Shown here piece after piece: positions 15,763-25,700 of a DNA stretch of 64,000 nucleotides (positions are counted from its first letter, which is position 1; each line of letters starts with the position of its first letter). A model generated the notes under the pieces. That model was not told where the DNA came from. It saw only the letters and a list, made by a program, of their open reading frames with translations, and searched no databases. Origin of the DNA: Micromonospora pisi (GTDB taxonomy: Bacteria > Actinomycetota > Actinomycetes > Mycobacteriales > Micromonosporaceae); the NCBI RefSeq assembly GCF_003633685.1, contig NZ_RBKT01000001.1, positions 6,634,001 through 6,698,000 on the forward strand, in the 5' to 3' direction. Position numbers and translations under genes: made by a program.

Positions 15763-18267
15763 CTAGTGCGGGCCCACGTCGGTGATTCGGATGACCGCCG
15801 CGCCCGCCTCGTCCGAGGCGGCCAGGTCGACCTCCGCGCTGATTCCCCAGTCGTGGTCACCGTTCGGGTCGTCGAAGATCTGCCGGACCACCCAACGGTC
15901 CCGCTGCTGGTCGATCATCAGCAGCGCCGGACCCCGGGCCTCGGGACCGGTGCCGATGTCGTCGTACGACTCGAAGTACGGCTCCAGCGCGTCCGCCCAG
16001 TCGTCGGCGTTCCAGCCACCACCCTCGGCGTCCAGTTCGCCCAACTCGTCATAGCGGCGCAGGGCGGCCAGCTCCACCCGACGGAACATCGCGTTGCGGA
16101 CCAGCACCCGGAACGCGCGCAGGTTGCCGGTGACCGCCGGTGGACGCAGGTCGATCACCGCCTCGGAGCCCTCCTCGGTCGGGTTGCGCAACCGCTCCCA
16201 CTCGTCGATCAGGCTGGAGTCGACCTGGCGGACCAGTTCGCCCAACCACTCGATGAGGTCCACCAGTTCCTCGGTCTTGGCGTCTTCGGGCACGGTCTGC
16301 TTGACCGCCTTGAACGCGTCCGCGAGGTAGCGCAGCACCAGCCCCTCGGAGCGGGACAGCCCGTAGAAGGAGACGTACTCGACGAAGGTCATCGCCCGCT
16401 CGTACATGTCGCGGACCACCGACTTCGGCGCGAGCTCGTGATCGGCGACCCACGGGTGGCCCTGCCGGTACATCTCGTACGCGGCGTCGAGCAGCTCGAC
16501 CAGCGGCTTCGGGTGGGTGACCTCGTTGAGCAGCTCCATCCGGGCTTCGTACTCGATGCCGTCGGCCTTCATCTGCGCGACCGCCTCGCCGCGCGCCTTG
16601 AACTGCTGGGCGGAGAGGATCTGGCGCGGGTCGTCCAGGGTGGACTCGATGACCGACAGCGCGTCGAGTGGGTACGTCGGCGACTCCGTGTCCAGCAGCT
16701 CGATCGCGGCCAGTGCGAACGGCGACAGCGGCTGGTTGAGCGCGAAGTCGAACTGGAGGTCGACGGTGAGTCGGACCCGTCGACCGGACGCGTCCGGCTC
16801 GTCGAGCTGCTCGACGACACCACCGGCGAGCAGCGCCCGGTAGATCGCGATCGCCCGGTGGATGTGCTTGCGCTGGGCCGCCCGGTCCTCGTGGTTGTCG
16901 GTGAGCAGGTGCCGCATCGCGGCGAACGCGTCGCCGGGGCGGCTGATCACGTTGAGCAGCATCGAGTGGCTGACCGTGAAGCTGGAGGTCAGGGTCTCCG
17001 GCTCGGCCTCGATCAACCGTTCGTACGTCGGCTGACCCCAGCCGATCGAGCCCTCCGGCGGCTTCTTGCGCACCACCTTGCGCCGCTTCTTCGGGTCGTC
17101 GCCGGCCTTGGCGAGGGCCTTCTCGTTCTCGATCACGTGTTCGGGAGCCTGCACCACCACCCGGCCGATGGTGTCGAAGCCGGCCCGCCCGGCCCGTCCG
17201 GCGATCTGGTGGAACTCGCGCGCCTTGAGCAGCCGGGTCCGTACGCCGTCGTACTTCGACAGGGCGGTGAAGAGCACGGTCCGGATCGGTACGTTGATCC
17301 CGACGCCGAGCGTGTCCGTACCGCAGATGACCTTGAGCAGGCCGGCCTGGGCGAGCGTCTCCACCAGGCGGCGGTACTTCGGCAACATGCCGGCGTGGTG
17401 TACGCCGATGCCGTGCCGGACCAGCCGGGAGAGGGTACGCCCGAAGCCGGCGGTGAAGCGGAAGTTGCCGATCGCGGCGGCGATGGCGTCCTTCTCGGCC
17501 CGGGTGGAGACGTTGATGCTCATCAGCGCCTGGGCGCGTTCCAGTGCGGCGGCCTGGGTGAAGTGCACGACGTAGACCGGCGCCTGGTGGGTGGTGAGCA
17601 GCTCTTCGAGCGTCTCGTGCAATGGCGTGGTCACGTACGAGAAGAGCAGTGGCACCGGCCGTTCGGCGTTCTTCACCACGGCGGTGGCGCGCCCGGTACG
17701 CCGGGTCAGGTCGTCGGTGAACCGGCTGACATCGCCCAGCGTGGCCGACATCAGCACGAACTGCGCCTGGGGCAGTTCGATCAGCGGCACCTGCCAGGCC
17801 CAGCCCCGGTCCGGTTCGGCGTAGAAGTGGAACTCGTCCATGATCACCAGGCCGACGTCGGCCTGCTCGCCGTCGCGCAGCGCGATGTTCGCCAGGATCT
17901 CCGCGGTGCAGCAGATGATCGGGGCGTCCTCGTTGACGCTCGCGTCGCCGGTCAGCATCCCCACGTTCTCCGCGCCGAAGATGTCGCAGAGGGCGAAGAA
18001 CTTCTCCGACACCAGGGCCTTGATCGGGGCGGTGTAGAAGCTGACCCGGTCGCCGGCGAGGGCGGCGAAGTGGGCGCCCGTCGCCACCAGGCTCTTACCC
18101 GAGCCGGTGGGGGTGCTCAGGATGACGTTGGCGCCCGAGACGATCTCGATCAGCGCCTCTTCCTGGTGGGGGTAGAGGGTGAGCCCCTGATCCTTGGCCC
18201 AGTTGGCGAAGGCGTCGAAGAGCAGGTCTGGGTCGGCGCTGCCCGGCAGCTGGTCGGTGAGCGTCAT
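15763..18267 (-). CDS. DEAD/DEAH-box helicase with DUF3516 domain
   Basis: 834 residues. Walker A is STPTGSGKS (51-59), the DExH box is DEFH (144-147), SAT lies in MSATLGD, and the second RecA lobe carries GVHHAGMLPKYR, VICGTDTLGVGINVP and the motif VI HQIAGRAGRAGFD. The remaining 450 residues match the DUF3516 region found in actinobacterial Ski2-like helicases. By family, an RNA helicase of the MTR4/Ski2 type, perhaps in RNA decay; the substrate is not known. It precedes no obvious operon partner; trmB lies upstream on the same strand after 69 bp. Confidence 0.94.
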   Translation of the reverse strand: MTLTDQLPGSADPDLLFDAFANWAKDQGLTLYPHQEEALIEIVSGANVILSTPTGSGKSLVATGAHFAALAGDRVSFYTAPIKALVSEKFFALCDIFGAENVGMLTGDASVNEDAPIICCTAEILANIALRDGEQADVGLVIMDEFHFYAEPDRGWAWQVPLIELPQAQFVLMSATLGDVSRFTDDLTRRTGRATAVVKNAERPVPLLFSYVTTPLHETLEELLTTHQAPVYVVHFTQAAALERAQALMSINVSTRAEKDAIAAAIGNFRFTAGFGRTLSRLVRHGIGVHHAGMLPKYRRLVETLAQAGLLKVICGTDTLGVGINVPIRTVLFTALSKYDGVRTRLLKAREFHQIAGRAGRAGFDTIGRVVVQAPEHVIENEKALAKAGDDPKKRRKVVRKKPPEGSIGWGQPTYERLIEAEPETLTSSFTVSHSMLLNVISRPGDAFAAMRHLLTDNHEDRAAQRKHIHRAIAIYRALLAGGVVEQLDEPDASGRRVRLTVDLQFDFALNQPLSPFALAAIELLDTESPTYPLDALSVIESTLDDPRQILSAQQFKARGEAVAQMKADGIEYEARMELLNEVTHPKPLVELLDAAYEMYRQGHPWVADHELAPKSVVRDMYERAMTFVEYVSFYGLSRSEGLVLRYLADAFKAVKQTVPEDAKTEELVDLIEWLGELVRQVDSSLIDEWERLRNPTEEGSEAVIDLRPPAVTGNLRAFRVLVRNAMFRRVELAALRRYDELGELDAEGGGWNADDWADALEPYFESYDDIGTGPEARGPALLMIDQQRDRWVVRQIFDDPNGDHDWGISAEVDLAASDEAGAAVIRITDVGPH

Positions 18268-18336
18268 GGCCGGTCAATCGTGCCTGGATCATCCCGCCAA
18301 CGCCAATCCGTTCTGCCGGCACGCCGGGGCGGCCGG

Positions 18337-19053
18337 TCAGCGGCGGCGGAAGATCAGGTCGTGGATCGGGCGGCCGGCGGCGAGAGCACGCCGTTCGAAC
18401 TTGGTCACCGGCCGGTGCTCGGGTCGGGGCGCGTACCCGGCGTACGCGTTGATCAGCATCGGGTCGCCGGTGAGTGTCTCGAGCATCTGCTGGGCGTACT
18501 CGGACCAGTCGGTGGCGCAGTGCAGCACCCCACCCGGCGTCAGCCGGGAGCGGAGCAGCTCGATGTGGCTGGGCTGGATCAGCCGGCGTTTGTGGTGCCG
18601 GGCCTTCGGCCACGGGTCCGGGAAGAAGACGTGGATCGCGTCGAGGCTCTCCTCGGGCAGGCACCGGAGCAGTTCGACCGCGTCCCCCCGGGCGACCCGT
18701 ACGTTTGTCAGTTCCCGGCGTTCGGCGACCGCGAGCAGGTTGGCGATTCCCGGCGTGTGCACCTCAACCGCGAGATAGTCTCGGCCAGAGTCGGCGGCGG
18801 CCATCGCCACGGTGGCGTCGCCCATTCCGAAGCCGATCTCCAGCACCACCGGAGCCCGGCGACCGAACAGGGTGGCGAGTTCCACAGGCGTCTCGGGGGA
18901 GTCCGGAACGACCAGCCCGTAGCTGGGCCAGAGACGGTCCAGCGCGTCGAGGTGCCGTCCGCTGAGTCGGCCCCGGCGGGGATGGAAGGTGCGGATCCCG
19001 GTGGGGTGACGTGCGGACATGGCATCGGTCCGGAACTGGTCGGTGGAGGTCAC
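18337..19053 (-). CDS. trmB: tRNA (guanine-N7-)-methyltransferase TrmB
   Basis: 238 residues from GTG 19053; an ATG at 19020 is an alternative and would fit other family starts about as well. SAM binding motif is VVLEIGFGMGDATVAM, followed by EVHTPGIANLL, the DAVELLRCLPEESLD segment and the family signature IHVFFPDPWPKARHHKRRL with the catalytic region. It methylates G46 in the variable loop of tRNAs. It is a standard housekeeping gene. Divergent from the secreted-protein gene at 19183 with about 129 bp between. Confidence 0.95.
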   Translation of the reverse strand: MTSTDQFRTDAMSARHPTGIRTFHPRRGRLSGRHLDALDRLWPSYGLVVPDSPETPVELATLFGRRAPVVLEIGFGMGDATVAMAAADSGRDYLAVEVHTPGIANLLAVAERRELTNVRVARGDAVELLRCLPEESLDAIHVFFPDPWPKARHHKRRLIQPSHIELLRSRLTPGGVLHCATDWSEYAQQMLETLTGDPMLINAYAGYAPRPEHRPVTKFERRALAAGRPIHDLIFRRR

Positions 19054-19182
19054 AGGAACGTGAGCCTACGCGATCGGCTGAATCGAACGCGTGTGCTCGG
19101 CGTCACTGAATGAGAGAATTCCTTTCGTACGGCAGGCCAGGTGTCGCCCGCCCGGTGCTGCCCGAGGGTGCCGGGAGGGGTC

Positions 19183-19704
19183 ATGAGGTCTCCGGATCGA
19201 CGCGCTGGGGTCCTGCTCGCCGTCCTTGTCGCGGTCTCCGGTGTCCTCGTCACCCCGTCTGCGGCGTGGGCCGGGGACATCTACGTCCAGCTCAGCCCGA
19301 GCACCGTCGAGGCCGGCTACCTGGTCGGCATCCGGGCCAGTTGCAGCCAGAACACCGAGCCGGCGACGGTCGAGTCGGCTGCCTTCGGCACCGTCACGGC
19401 CCAGCCGCAGGACGGTTTCCTGACCGCGGCGGCACTGGTGCCGGAGGGCACCGATTCGGGCACGTACCGGGTGAAGCTCAACTGTCCGGACGGGCGCAAC
19501 GCCTCGACCCAGTTGAACGTGGTGGCGGCGGGTCGACCCAAGCGCGGCCCGGCGACCGGTTTCGGCGGGGCGACCGGCCCGGACGCGGGTGATCTGCTGC
19601 TCGGTGGTGGGATCGCGGTGACGCTGGCCGGTGCCGTACTCGGGCTGATCGCGTTGCGCCGTCGTAACGGTCCGACGCCGGCCGGTGGCCGGCCCGCGTC
19701 CTGA
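19183..19704 (+). CDS. Secreted protein with C-terminal sorting-signal-like tail
   Basis: 173 residues from ATG 19183, preceded by GGGAGGGG at short spacing. A signal peptide ends at about AWA-30. The mature domain, 31-115, is a beta-rich module with two cysteines (C54 and C101) that probably pair. Residues 122-126 read GPATG, followed by a glycine-rich linker, a hydrophobic segment (about 137-158) and RRR (159-161): the layout of a sortase sorting signal, with PATG where LPxTG would be. The next gene, 11 bp downstream, encodes a sortase, which supports this reading. The sorting motif is inferred. Function of the exposed domain is unknown. Confidence 0.82.
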   Translation: MRSPDRRAGVLLAVLVAVSGVLVTPSAAWAGDIYVQLSPSTVEAGYLVGIRASCSQNTEPATVESAAFGTVTAQPQDGFLTAAALVPEGTDSGTYRVKLNCPDGRNASTQLNVVAAGRPKRGPATGFGGATGPDAGDLLLGGGIAVTLAGAVLGLIALRRRNGPTPAGGRPAS

Positions 19705-19715
19705 GCGGCACGCCG

Positions 19716-20675
19716 ATGGCCCGCCCGTCGTCCTCCGCTGGCCGCTCCGACGGGGCGTCCCGGCCGACTCCGGGCCCGCGACGCCCCGCCCCGACACCGT
19801 CCCGGCCGGCTCCGCGCCCGACGTCGAGACCACTTTTCCCGCCCGGTCCGCCTGGTTCGCCGGAATGGCCGGGTCCGGAGCGGGGCGCGCCCCGCTCGAC
19901 GCCGCCGACCGGCGGCGGGCACCGTGCGGCGGGCGGCACCGGGGTACGGGCCCGCCCGGACCGGGCCCGTGGGACGTCACCGCTGCGCTGGCTCTGGCCG
20001 GAGCCGAGGAGGTACCCGCCGGCACCCCCACCCCGCCCCGGCCGTCGGGCTCCCCGTGGCCGGCGCCGTTGGATCGGGCCGCTCTCGGTGCTGCTGGTGA
20101 TCCTCGGGGTCTTCGCCACCGGGGCGGGACTCGGACATTCCGGCAGCAGTCTCTGGGGCACCCTGGCCAGCCGCGCCGACCGGCCCCCACCGCATGACTT
20201 CCCGGTGATGGAGCCGAGCCGACCGGTCCGGGTGGAGATCGACTCGATCAGGGTGCGGGCGCCGGTGCACCAGGTCGGGCTCGCCGACGACGGTTCGATC
20301 GCCGTACCACCGCTGGAGAGGCACAACGAGACCGGCTGGTACGACCGGGGACCGACCCCGGGACAGTTCGGCCCGGCGATCATCGTCGGGCACGCGGACA
20401 CCCGGGACGGTCCGTCGGTCTTCCACGATCTGTCCAAGCTCCGCCCCGGTGCGCGGATCGAGGTGACCCGGGAGGACCGTTCGGTGGCCATCTTCGAGGT
20501 CAACTCGGTCGAGCACTTCGACAAGGCGAAGCTCCCGGAGGAACGCCTCTACGGCTCGTACGAGCGCCCGGCGCTCCGCCTGATCACCTGCGGCGGGCAG
20601 TGGGTCGGCGGCAGCATCGGGTACGCGGACAACGTGGTCGCCTTCGCCTCGCTGGTCGACACCCGCGACCCCTGA
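19716..20675 (+). CDS. Class F-like sortase
   Basis: 319 residues. The first 118 residues are proline- and arginine-rich and cytosolic; one membrane helix (about 120-140) follows, then a sortase domain. The catalytic histidine is H226 in IIVGHADT and the cysteine is C292 in LITCGG, the class E/F arrangement. The expected arginine a few residues after the cysteine is not seen: the segment to YADN (303-306) has none. Whether another residue takes its place cannot be told by eye. By family, it would attach surface proteins to peptidoglycan or to each other. Its likely substrate is the gene just upstream. Confidence 0.9.
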   Translation: MARPSSSAGRSDGASRPTPGPRRPAPTPSRPAPRPTSRPLFPPGPPGSPEWPGPERGAPRSTPPTGGGHRAAGGTGVRARPDRARGTSPLRWLWPEPRRYPPAPPPRPGRRAPRGRRRWIGPLSVLLVILGVFATGAGLGHSGSSLWGTLASRADRPPPHDFPVMEPSRPVRVEIDSIRVRAPVHQVGLADDGSIAVPPLERHNETGWYDRGPTPGQFGPAIIVGHADTRDGPSVFHDLSKLRPGARIEVTREDRSVAIFEVNSVEHFDKAKLPEERLYGSYERPALRLITCGGQWVGGSIGYADNVVAFASLVDTRDP

Positions 20676-20678
20676 CGC

Positions 20679-20960
20679 TTACTGCCGGTCCGGCGGCATC
20701 CAGCACATGATCCGGTCGAAGATGGCGCGTACGTCGGGTGGTGGTCCGAGGGCGGAGTCGTAGACGTGCAGGTCGGAGATGGCGTCGACGAACTGTGTGC
20801 CGAGGTAGAGCATCAGTGCGATGCGTTGGTGGCGGAAGCTGACGGTGAGGTCGAGTCGGGCGTCGGCGCAGGGCCAGGGTTGGGCGCAGATCCGGCAGCA
20901 CCAGACCGGGCGTAATGGGAGATGGAGTTGCCGGCTGGCGACCGGCTTCGGGTCGATCAC
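20679..20960 (-). CDS. Small conserved-type actinobacterial protein with Cys cluster
   Basis: 93 residues from GTG 20960, overlapping the previous stop by four bases (GTGA). The segment PVWCCRICAQPWPCADARL has four cysteines and resembles small proteins that accompany XRE-DUF397 loci in Micromonospora and Streptomyces; a zinc-binding or redox site is possible. The rest is helical. I do not know its function. It is last in a coupled three-gene unit running 21438 to 20679, divergent from the XRE regulator at 21639. Confidence 0.75.
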   Translation of the reverse strand: MIDPKPVASRQLHLPLRPVWCCRICAQPWPCADARLDLTVSFRHQRIALMLYLGTQFVDAISDLHVYDSALGPPPDVRAIFDRIMCWMPPDRQ

Positions 20961-21244
20961 CAGACCGGCCCTCGTGGCGTGGCCGGTTCCCGATCGAGCA
21001 GAACGCGGCGCCGGATCACGTATTCGGCCTCGGGCAGTTCGGGCTTGCCCATCGGCTTTTCGATGCCGCGCACGGTGATCCATTCGGTGTCATTCGCCCC
21101 CGCGTCCATCGGCAGGTGCGTGATCCGCAGGTGGAGATCATCCATGGCGTCCTGGTGGCCGGGCGCGTTGCCGCCCCGGTGATAGTCGTCCGCCTCGGCG
21201 TGGACGATGTCGCCGACGTTCAGCGGGAACGGCCGCCCGGTCAT
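20957..21244 (-). CDS. Small hypothetical protein, middle gene of coupled trio
   Basis: 95 residues, ATG at 21244 overlapping the stop of the upstream gene by four bases. Beta-strand-rich: FPLNVGDIVHAEADDYH, then DLHLRITHLPMDAG and EWITVRGIEKP, ending in EYVIRRRVLLDREPATP. It could be a small beta-barrel, but I recognise no family. No signal peptide or membrane segment. Translational coupling on both sides implies that the three products are made together. Confidence 0.75.
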   Translation of the reverse strand: MTGRPFPLNVGDIVHAEADDYHRGGNAPGHQDAMDDLHLRITHLPMDAGANDTEWITVRGIEKPMGKPELPEAEYVIRRRVLLDREPATPRGPVW

Positions 21245-21438
21245 CCCCGGTATCCGTTTCGCCGGGCGATGTCATAACCGAGTCGTTGGCCGTACGTGAT
21301 GAGGTGCTGCCGGTGCACGGCGGTCGGCTCGTCCGCCCAGGCCGGGGGAGCCGGCGGCGGCGGTGCCGGGGTTGCCGGGGGCGGGCTCGGCGTGAGCAGG
21401 CGCAGGATGAGGTCCCACCAGAACTGGACGACGAACAT
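21241..21438 (-). CDS. Small proline-rich protein, first gene of coupled trio
   Basis: 65 residues from ATG 21438, preceded by AAGGAGTGCG. An N-terminal hydrophobic stretch, FVVQFWWDLILRLL, is followed by a proline/alanine-rich linker (about residues 17-35) and a basic helix with HLITYGQRLGYDIARRNG. The N-terminal part could anchor it in the membrane. Function unknown. It heads the trio whose stop-start overlaps (21241-21244 and 20957-20960) couple translation. Confidence 0.7.
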   Translation of the reverse strand: MFVVQFWWDLILRLLTPSPPPATPAPPPPAPPAWADEPTAVHRQHLITYGQRLGYDIARRNGYRG

Positions 21439-21638
21439 CGCACTCCTTCGGTGATTGGAATGCGGGGCCGTCCCGTTCGGGAAGGCGGGACGGCCCCGCG
21501 CGACTCCCGCCCGTCCTTGCCGGTGGATTCGAGCGGAAGTGCTTCCCCTCCACCCTGGACCGATGACCCCAAGTACCGGAATATTGGCAACCAGCAACAA
21601 CACTGACGCCCCCGACGATCCCCCGGGAAGGACCGCGA

Positions 21639-22433
21639 ATGTCGATTCAATACGGAGGCTTGGCAAGAATCCTCAAGTTTGCCCGCGCCAAGTCCGGGCT
21701 GACGCAGGATCAGCTCGCCGAACGGTTGAACGTGTCGACGTCGCTCATTGCCAAGATCGAAACAAATCGCGTGGTGCCGCAGTCCGACACGGCGCGAGCA
21801 CTTGACGTCGTGTTCGACTCCGGGGAGTTGTTCCAGGAAATGTCCGCCGAGGCGCGGGCCTCCTCCGGCGGCTCGCAGTGGATCAGGCCGTGGCTGGACT
21901 ACGAGGAGCACGCCACCATGGTCCGAAGCTTCGAGTTGGCGGTGGTCCCCGGCCTGCTCCAGACCGAGGCGTACGCCCGGGCCATCCTCCGCGACGCCGG
22001 AACGCGCGTGCCGGACCTGGACGTCGCGGTGGCGACGCGGATCGAGCGGGCCCGTGTGCTGCACCGGGGCGAGCAGGCGTGCCGGCTCTTCGCCGTGATC
22101 GACGAGGCGGTGCTGCGCCGCTCCGTGGGTGGGCCGAAGGTCATGGCCGACCAACTGCACGCGATCGTGCAGGCGTGCTCCCTGCCGACCGTCAGCGTCG
22201 CCGTGGTGCCGGCCTCGGCGGGCGCGTATTCCGGCCTCAACGGACCGCTGGCGCTCGCCAGCGTCGACGGCCGGACGGTCGGATTCCTGGACGACCCCCT
22301 GGACGGCCGGGTGGTCGAGGACCCGGAGCGGGTCAATGCCCTGGAAGAGGTCTGGGAGACCGTCCGCGAGTACGCTCTACCCGGACGCCCGTCCCTCGAA
22401 CTGCTCATGGAGGCAGCGGAATCATGGAGCTGA
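21639..22433 (+). CDS. XRE-family regulator with DUF5753 domain
   Basis: 264 residues, ATG at 21639. The helix-turn-helix spans about residues 10-60 (AKSGLTQDQLAERLNVSTS and LIAKIETNRVVPQ). The rest is the DUF5753 domain, with FELAVVPGLLQTEAYARAIL and IDEAVLRRSVGGPKVM. Such regulators are almost always followed by a DUF397 gene, as here; the Streptomyces prototype is the BldB/WhiJ-type pair. It may act with its small partner as a regulatory or toxin-antitoxin-like unit. Divergent from the coupled trio, it may control both. Confidence 0.93.
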   Translation: MSIQYGGLARILKFARAKSGLTQDQLAERLNVSTSLIAKIETNRVVPQSDTARALDVVFDSGELFQEMSAEARASSGGSQWIRPWLDYEEHATMVRSFELAVVPGLLQTEAYARAILRDAGTRVPDLDVAVATRIERARVLHRGEQACRLFAVIDEAVLRRSVGGPKVMADQLHAIVQACSLPTVSVAVVPASAGAYSGLNGPLALASVDGRTVGFLDDPLDGRVVEDPERVNALEEVWETVREYALPGRPSLELLMEAAESWS

Positions 22434-22615
22434 TCAATCTGCCGCGCTGGCGGAAGTCCTCCCGCAGCAACGGGCAGGGCGGCAACTGCGTCGAGGTGGC
22501 CGACAACCTCGCCGACCGCGTGCTGGTCCGCGACACGAAGAACCGCGACGGCGGCACGCTGACCTTCGCCCCCGAGGCGTGGCGCGCCTTCGTCGGCTTC
22601 GCCAAGCAGGGCTGA
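22424..22615 (+). CDS. DUF397 domain protein
   Basis: 63 residues from ATG 22424, overlapping the end of the XRE gene by ten bases. It shows the family pattern WRKSSRSNGQGGNCVEVAD, then VLVRDTKNRDGGTLTF and WRAFVGFAKQG. DUF397 proteins partner the preceding XRE-DUF5753 regulators; WhiJ-linked members affect development in Streptomyces. The overlap shows translational coupling. A very strong hairpin terminator follows 10 bp behind the stop. Confidence 0.94.
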   Translation: MELINLPRWRKSSRSNGQGGNCVEVADNLADRVLVRDTKNRDGGTLTFAPEAWRAFVGFAKQG

Positions 22616-22625
22616 CCAACCTTCG

Positions 22626-22663
22626 GCAACACCCCCGCACCTGCACAGGTGCGGGGGTGTTGC
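22626..22663 (+). terminator. Hairpin terminator after the DUF397 gene
   Basis: Perfect 17-bp arms at 22626-22642 and 22647-22663 with a GCAC loop. No long T tract follows. Read on the other strand it could also serve the minus-strand protease gene, which ends at 22793. Confidence 0.92.
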
Positions 22664-22792
22664 TGTGTCCGGAGCCGGGCGGCGTCGGGCTCACCCAACG
22701 GCGGCCGGTGCCGGGTCGCGGGCCCCTCGACCAGGCGGATGTCCTTCCGCGACCGGTCGAGGGCCCGCTCGGTGACCCGGCGTCTCCCTCAC

Positions 22793-25700
22793 TCAGGCTG
22801 GCAGCAGGGTGAACCGTGCCGAGCTGCCGATGGCCGTCTGGTCAGCGATGAGCGGACCGGCGCCGGCGTTGGAGGAGCCCACGTACCGGCCGTTCACGGT
22901 CGCCCGCAGACTCACCGTGCCATCCGAGTTCTTCACCAGCGTGAACGTCTCCCAGCTCCCGACGGCCGCCCGATTGGCGATCAGGGGTCCGGCGCCGGCC
23001 TGTTCCGCGGACACGTACTGGTTGTTCACCCGCGCCCGCAGTGCCACGTTGCCGTTGCCGAGGTCCACCAGGCCGAAACGCTCCCACTCGCCGACCGCCC
23101 CGACGACCGTGACCAGGTTCCCCGCACCCGCGTCCGACGCGCTCACATACTTGCCGTTGACCACGGCCTGTAGCGCGACCGTGCTTTCCGACGGCGACGG
23201 CGACGGGGTGGGCGTCGGAGTGGCACTGCCGGTCAGGATCCGTAGGGCGTCGACCATCCCGAGCGCGGTGGAACTCTTGTTGACGATCCGGATCGTGTGT
23301 GTGCCGCTGGCCATCCCGTACCGGCTGAACACCACCTGTTGCACCTGGCGCGCGCCGGTGGCGTTCAGGTTGACGTTGGCCTGGAACACGTCATCGAGGT
23401 AGACGTCGACGTTGCCCATGTCGCCGTTGCGCTCGGAGATGTACTCCACACCGGTGCCCACGAACGTGTACTGCGCGACCGCACCGACGGCGAACGTGTG
23501 GTGAGTGTCGTCGTTGTAGTCACCGACTCCCCGATTGTTGGTGACAGCCCAATTGTTGTCGTAGGTGAGAAGAGTGTCGTTGACCATGGTGCTGGCCGCG
23601 TTGTCGGAGGTGCGCCCGTCGAGATAGTTGACCGTCTGGGTGACGGTCAGACCGACCAGGTGCTGCATGTCGACCCGGCTCCGCTCCTCGGCGATCACCT
23701 GCGCCAGCATGGTCTTGCCGGACTGGTTGGCGCTGATGATGAGCTGGTCGAACAGCTTGTTCACATCGTCGATCATCTTCTGGGTGAGGATGACCCGGTC
23801 AGCCGTGCCGGTCTTGATGGCGTCCAATACCGGTGCCATCGTCTGTACGGTCTGGACGAACTGAACCAGCAGGTCACCTTCCAGCGTCAGTACCGCATCG
23901 AGGTCCGGGCTGAAGACGTAGTAGAGCCTTTCGTAACGGCTCAGGGCCGGCGACGACCCGGACTCCATCACGTCCCGGACGTGCAGCAGTGCTGCGAGCA
24001 CCTCGTCCTCAGCCGCGCCGTTCGGGTTCAGACCGGTCGCGTGCTCGGTGATCGCCGCCGCCGCCACGCAGCTGATGGTGGTGCCGCCGCCGGAGCAGCC
24101 CGCCGGAAAGGTTTCCTTCATGCCGTCCAGTACGCCGACCGTGTCCCAGGCCTGGGTGGTGGCCGCTACCTGCGAGGACGTTGCCCCGAACAATTCGGCG
24201 GCGGATTGGATCCAGCCGACGCGGGCGGAGGCGAAGTTCGCGAACGAGGGCGTGCGGTACGTGAGCGTGCGGTACGCGATCTTGGCAGCCTGGTCGGTGC
24301 CGACGGCGTTGGCCAGGTTGTAGAAGGCGTAGTTGGGGATGCCGCTGTTCGTGTGCACGCCGCCGTGATCGGAGCAGGTCAGAACGTACTTGCTCATGTT
24401 CGCCGGCTGGTTGTGCGAGGCCGGGTCCGCCATGCTGCGGATGGCGCCGACGATACTGTCACCGCCCATGATCCAGTCGTTGGCGCCCTTGACCGACTTC
24501 TCGACCATCTCACCGAAGATGTCCGAGTAGCTCTCGTTGAGCGCCCCGCTCTGGAATTCGTATTCCAGTCCCGAGCTGGTTTCCGTGATGCCGTGGGTGA
24601 GTTCGTGCGCGGTGACGTCCGTGGTGACCATGCCCGCGCCGAAGGTCATGGAACTGCCGTCCCAGAAGGCGTTCCGGTAGTTCACGCTGTAACGGACGTT
24701 CGCCTTGAGCGGCGAACCGACACCGTCGAGGCCGTCGCGGTTGAAGTTCTTGGCGAAGTATTCGTAGGTGGCGCCCAGCGCGTCGTAGGCGGCGTCCGCG
24801 TCGGCGATCCCGCTCGCTGCCTGACCCTCCACCCGTACGATCCGGCCCTGCTGGGTGGTGATCCCGGCCGAGTCGCGGATCTCCCGGTGCAGGCCGTTCT
24901 TGATCATCGACTGGGCCGCGACGATGTGGCGATCCCGCAAGGCGTCCACGAAGTACCTGTTCACCGTCTCGCCGGCGTTGCCCCGCAGCTCCACCTGCCA
25001 GGTCAGGAAGGCCAGGCTGCGCAGCCCTTCCTGCGGACGCCCCGCGTAGACGACCAGCTTCGGCTCACTGACCAGCTCCCCGTCGGGAAGCGCGTTCCGG
25101 GCGCTGCGGACCGCAGCCTCGCGGTTCACACTCGGCACCGTCGTATCGGGGAACACGATGTCCGGCCGGAGACCGTTGGCCACCGACGACACGGTGCTGC
25201 CGTCCTTGTCGATCTGCACCTGGACGCGGGCGCCGTACACCGCGACGCCACCGTGCTGCTGCTCGAACGAGACGTGCCGCATCCCGAGGTCGTCGCGTTC
25301 GTCGTGGCTCTGACGCAGCATCGTGGTCGGGTCGGCCACGCCGAACACCTTGGCGTTGGCGCGCAGCCAGCTCGGCAGATCCTTGCGCAGCGGGCTGCGC
25401 AGGGCCAACACCGACGGAGTGCCGGTGGCGGCATTCTGTGCGACGGCGAACCGGTCACCGGCCTCGACCCGCAGCGCGGACAGAGCCTGCTCGACACCCT
25501 CCGGACGGAACGGCCGCGCCGACGCGCCAGGCACGGGTGTGGCCGGGGCGGCTGCCGCCGCGTTCGACAGCAGCAGCGGCATAACGGCCAGCGAGGCGAC
25601 CGCCACCATGCCGATCCGACGGCGACGGCCGGTGGCCGGCTGGTCGATCCGGGCGGCTGCCGGGGTACGGAACGCCACCAGCGCGCCGCCGACGAGCAGG

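Noticed and set aside
15436-19113. A 1225-residue open frame on the plus strand, and other very long frames opposite real genes (for example 6759-9599 minus and 23297-25867 plus)
   Set aside because: They are antisense shadows of GC-rich genes (helicase/trmB, iron importer and protease). They lack recognisable domains and ribosome sites.
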